The notes under the pieces were generated by a model, which saw nothing but the letters and a program-made list of their open reading frames with translations, had not been told where the DNA came from and searched no databases. Shown piece after piece: positions 61,685 to 64,000 of a DNA stretch of 64,000 nucleotides (position 1 is its first letter; each line of letters opens with the position of its first letter). The DNA comes from Nitratireductor indicus C115 (GTDB lineage Bacteria > Pseudomonadota > Alphaproteobacteria > Rhizobiales > Rhizobiaceae): positions 1-64,000 of the forward strand of contig NZ_AMSI01000018.1 of NCBI RefSeq assembly GCF_000300515.1. The letters are read 5' to 3'. The position numbers and the translations under genes are program-made.

Positions 61685-62614
61685 CTAAAGCGCTTTCTGG
61701 AGCTCCGGAACTGCCTCGAAGAGGTCGGCGACGAGGCCATAGTCCGCGACCTGGAAGATCGGAGCTTCCTCGTCCTTGTTGATGGCGACGATGACCTTGG
61801 AATCCTTCATGCCGGCGAGGTGCTGGATGGCGCCGGAAATGCCGCAGGCGATATAGAGCTCGGGAGCAACCACCTTGCCGGTCTGGCCGACCTGCCAGTC
61901 GTTCGGTGCATAGCCGGCATCCACCGCCGCGCGCGACGCACCGACGGCAGCGCCCAGCTTGTCGGCAAGCGGAAGGATGACTTCCTCGAACTTCTCGGCG
62001 GAGCCAAGTGCACGACCGCCCGAAACGATGACCCGGGCAGAGGTGAGCTCAGGCCGGTCGCTGGCAGCGATCTGGTTCTCGACGAAGCTCGACAGGCCGG
62101 CGTCGGCCGGAGCGGAGACGCTTTCGACAGCGGCGGAGCCACCGTCGCCTGCCGCCTGGAAGGAGGCCGTGCGCACCGTGAGAACGCGTTTGCCGTCGGT
62201 CGATTCCACCGTCTGGATGGCGTTGCCGGCATAGATCGGGCGCTTGAAGGTCTTGGCGTCGACCACTTCGATCACGTCGGAAACCTGCATCACGTCGAGC
62301 AAGGCTGCAACGCGCGGCATGACGTTCTTGCCGGTCGTGGTCGAGGCGGCGACGAAGGTGTCGTAGCCGTCGGCGAGCGAAACCACGAGGTCGGCCATCG
62401 GCTCGGCCAGCTGCTCGGCCAGCGCGTCGCTCTCGGCAAGCAGCACCTTGCGCACGCCTGAAAGCTTGGCGGCGGCGTCGGCAGCCGCCTTGGCGCCCTT
62501 GCCGGCCACCAGCACGTCGATGTCGGAACCGATCCTGGAGGCGGCCGAAAGCGCCTTGGCGGTCTGGTCGGAAAGGCTCTGGTTGTCGTGTTCGGCAATC
62601 AAAAGAATGGCCAT
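61685..62614 (-). CDS. etfA: Electron transfer flavoprotein subunit alpha
   Basis: A 309-residue subunit that binds FAD through its C-terminal domain: [80 protein letters not shown]. It passes electrons from acyl-CoA dehydrogenases to the quinone pool via ETF-QO. It follows etfB after 18 bp. Confidence 0.96.
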   Translation of the reverse strand: MAILLIAEHDNQSLSDQTAKALSAASRIGSDIDVLVAGKGAKAAADAAAKLSGVRKVLLAESDALAEQLAEPMADLVVSLADGYDTFVAASTTTGKNVMPRVAALLDVMQVSDVIEVVDAKTFKRPIYAGNAIQTVESTDGKRVLTVRTASFQAAGDGGSAAVESVSAPADAGLSSFVENQIAASDRPELTSARVIVSGGRALGSAEKFEEVILPLADKLGAAVGASRAAVDAGYAPNDWQVGQTGKVVAPELYIACGISGAIQHLAGMKDSKVIVAINKDEEAPIFQVADYGLVADLFEAVPELQKAL

Positions 62615-62632
62615 TGTCTTTTTCCCTTCCGC

Positions 62633-63382
62633 TTAGATCACGCCGGCTTCGTTCTTGAGCTTGTCGACAAGCTCTGCGACCGAACCCACCTTGATGCCCG
62701 CCTTGCGTCCGGCAGGTTCTTCCGTCTTCAGAACCTTGAGGCGCGCCTTCACCGCGACGCCATAGTCGCCGGGGGCCTTCTCATCGAGCGGCTTCTTCTT
62801 CGCCTTCATGATGTTGGGAAGGGAGGCATAGCGCGGCTCGTTCAGGCGCAGATCGGTGGTGATGATGGCAGGCAGCTTCAGGTCCACGACCTGCAGACCG
62901 CCGTCGACCTCACGGGTGACCTTGGCTTTGCCGCCATCGAGTTCGACCTTGGAGGCAAATGTTCCCTGCGACCAGCCGAGAAGGGCGGCCAGCATCTGGC
63001 CGGTCTGGTTGCTGTCGTCATCGATCGCCTGCTTGCCGAGGAGGACGATCTCGGGGCTTTCGGCCTCGACCACGCCCTTGAGAAGCTTGGCGACGTCGAG
63101 CGGCTCGACCGTTTCGTCGGTCTTGATGAGAATGGCGCGGTCGGCGCCCATGGCGAGCGCGGTGCGCAGCGTTTCCTGAGCCTTGTCCGGTCCGACGGAG
63201 ACGGCGACGATCTCTTCGACCTTGCCTGCTTCCTTCAGGCGGATCGCTTCTTCAACTGCGATCTCGCAGAACGGGTTCATCGCCATCTTGACATTGGCAA
63301 GCTCGACACCCGTGCCGTCGGCCTTGACGCGCGGCTTAACGTTGGCGTCGATGACCCGCTTAACCGGAACAAGGACCTTCAT
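62633..63382 (-). CDS. etfB: Electron transfer flavoprotein subunit beta
   Basis: A 249-residue subunit: [100 protein letters not shown]. The start at 63382 is preceded by GGAAGG nine bases upstream; a Met two codons earlier is too close to it. Partner of EtfA. Confidence 0.96.
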   Translation of the reverse strand: MKVLVPVKRVIDANVKPRVKADGTGVELANVKMAMNPFCEIAVEEAIRLKEAGKVEEIVAVSVGPDKAQETLRTALAMGADRAILIKTDETVEPLDVAKLLKGVVEAESPEIVLLGKQAIDDDSNQTGQMLAALLGWSQGTFASKVELDGGKAKVTREVDGGLQVVDLKLPAIITTDLRLNEPRYASLPNIMKAKKKPLDEKAPGDYGVAVKARLKVLKTEEPAGRKAGIKVGSVAELVDKLKNEAGVI

Positions 63383-63577
63383 GCGCATTCACCTTCCGTA
63401 ATGGGAACTCGGTTCTGGGAGCTGCAAAACAGCCTGTACACCGGCTGGTGTGCCGAAGGCCGACATGCGTGGGCAATTCGATTTTGCTCAATACCGCCCC
63501 TCGCACGGCTCGGCTGGCCGCCGGAGTTGGCGGGACCGTAGAGAGACCTGACGTACAGGTCAATATGTCGTGAAGTC
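63383..63577. other. Upstream region of etfB / downstream of rhomboid gene
   Basis: About 195 bp without a gene. It must carry the etfBA promoter on the minus strand; I could not identify a convincing one. Confidence 0.4.
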
Positions 63578-64000
63578 CTATTGCCGTCCCCAGTGCGGGG
63601 GCTTGCCCTCCACCGGAGCCGCCATGTCGGGCTTTTCCAGCTCGACGGCGCGGGGTTTTTCGATCTGCCGGTCGAAAAGCGTTACTTCGCGGCGTTTCAG
63701 GACGAGTACGAGAACCGCGCCTGCAAGAATGCCTCCGGCGTGCGCTGCCCAGGACACCTGGTTCTCCGTGTCGATCAGGAGCATCAGGAACTGGAAGCCG
63801 ATCCACAGGGCAAGGACGATGAATGCGGGGATGCGCAGCGGAATGCGGGCGAAGGCCAGGACCCATATGCGGATACGCGGGTGCAGTATGAGGTAAGCGG
63901 CCACAATGCCGGCAATCGCACCCGATGCGCCGATCAGCGGCGCGTTGGAGTCGGGCGCGATGAAGCCGTGCATGTAGGCGCCGGCAACCGCGCATGCGAG
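63578..64000 (-). CDS. Rhomboid family intramembrane protease (partial, cut by window edge)
   Basis: The C-terminal ~140 residues of a rhomboid protease. The catalytic Ser motif PLIGASGAIAGIVAAYLILH and the catalytic His in WAAHAGGILAGAVL are both present, with membrane helices around them and a cytoplasmic tail. The N-terminal helices lie beyond position 64000. It is on the same strand upstream of etfB. Confidence 0.88.
   Translation of the reverse strand, partial: LACAVAGAYMHGFIAPDSNAPLIGASGAIAGIVAAYLILHPRIRIWVLAFARIPLRIPAFIVLALWIGFQFLMLLIDTENQVSWAAHAGGILAGAVLVLVLKRREVTLFDRQIEKPRAVELEKPDMAAPVEGKPPHWGRQ

Overview
The window is a GC-rich alphaproteobacterial chromosome segment, most likely from the order Hyphomicrobiales (Rhizobiales; a Phyllobacteriaceae- or Rhizobiaceae-like organism). 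The evidence is the CpdR-type regulator, the SAM-II riboswitch ahead of metA, DUF2125, DUF3108 and TIGR02302 proteins, the hisC-tyrC pair, UPF0434, and a pruR-dcpA pterin-signalling operon. No database search was possible; all names rest on motifs and remembered families.

Layout. (1) 1-12085 is an accessory region ending at a tRNA-Gly(GCC) gene (12086-12160). It holds a RelE/Xre toxin-antitoxin pair, a decayed Tn4371-like conjugative element (CopG regulator, TraG coupling protein and only the last ~95 residues of a DUF3363 relaxase), a seven-gene, mostly overlapping operon of transglutaminase-like, DUF1488 and small unknown proteins, a CIRCE-controlled groESL operon with two small unknown genes behind it, a truncated group II intron-like remnant, a frameshifted GNAT fragment and a Fic protein. 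(2) 12385-14987 is core: Ala-tRNA(Pro) deacylase, CnoX-like thioredoxin, Lon-N domain protein, Trm112-like protein. (3) 15034-20303 holds a TrpXYZ-type ABC transporter, a divergent GntR regulator and an unknown membrane protein.

(4) 20590-33350 is the most interesting block: a complete LIV-type ABC importer with a Tat-exported binding protein, a nicotinamidase, and a six-gene overlapping operon encoding a molybdenum hydroxylase (FAD subunit plus fused 2Fe-2S/Moco subunit), a 6-hydroxynicotinate-reductase-like iron-sulfur flavoprotein, an ApbE-like UPF0280 protein, a DUF1185 (AA_synth) protein and a MarR regulator. The two promoters I can see (importer and hydroxylase operon) carry related 20-bp motifs at the same offset from the -10 box, suggesting one regulon. 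I infer a catabolic system for nicotinate or a related N-heterocycle, using hydroxylation followed by ring reduction, with UPF0280 as a possible dedicated flavin transferase.

(5) 33655-56491 is housekeeping: a queuosine-precursor transporter with a preQ1-I riboswitch whose pseudoknot includes the start codon, rpmB, metA (acetyl type, Glu111) under a SAM-II riboswitch with a terminator, hisC-tyrC, ftsEX, hpt, cpdR, lysA-lptM-argH and tlpA. (6) 56636-60239 has a PTPS-family gene lacking the usual catalytic cysteine, divergent from pruR-dcpA, a pterin-responsive c-di-GMP module. (7) 60582-64000 carries hbd, etfBA and a rhomboid protease cut by the window edge. Two families of dispersed palindromic repeats (21938/33416 and 40846/60531) lie between genes.
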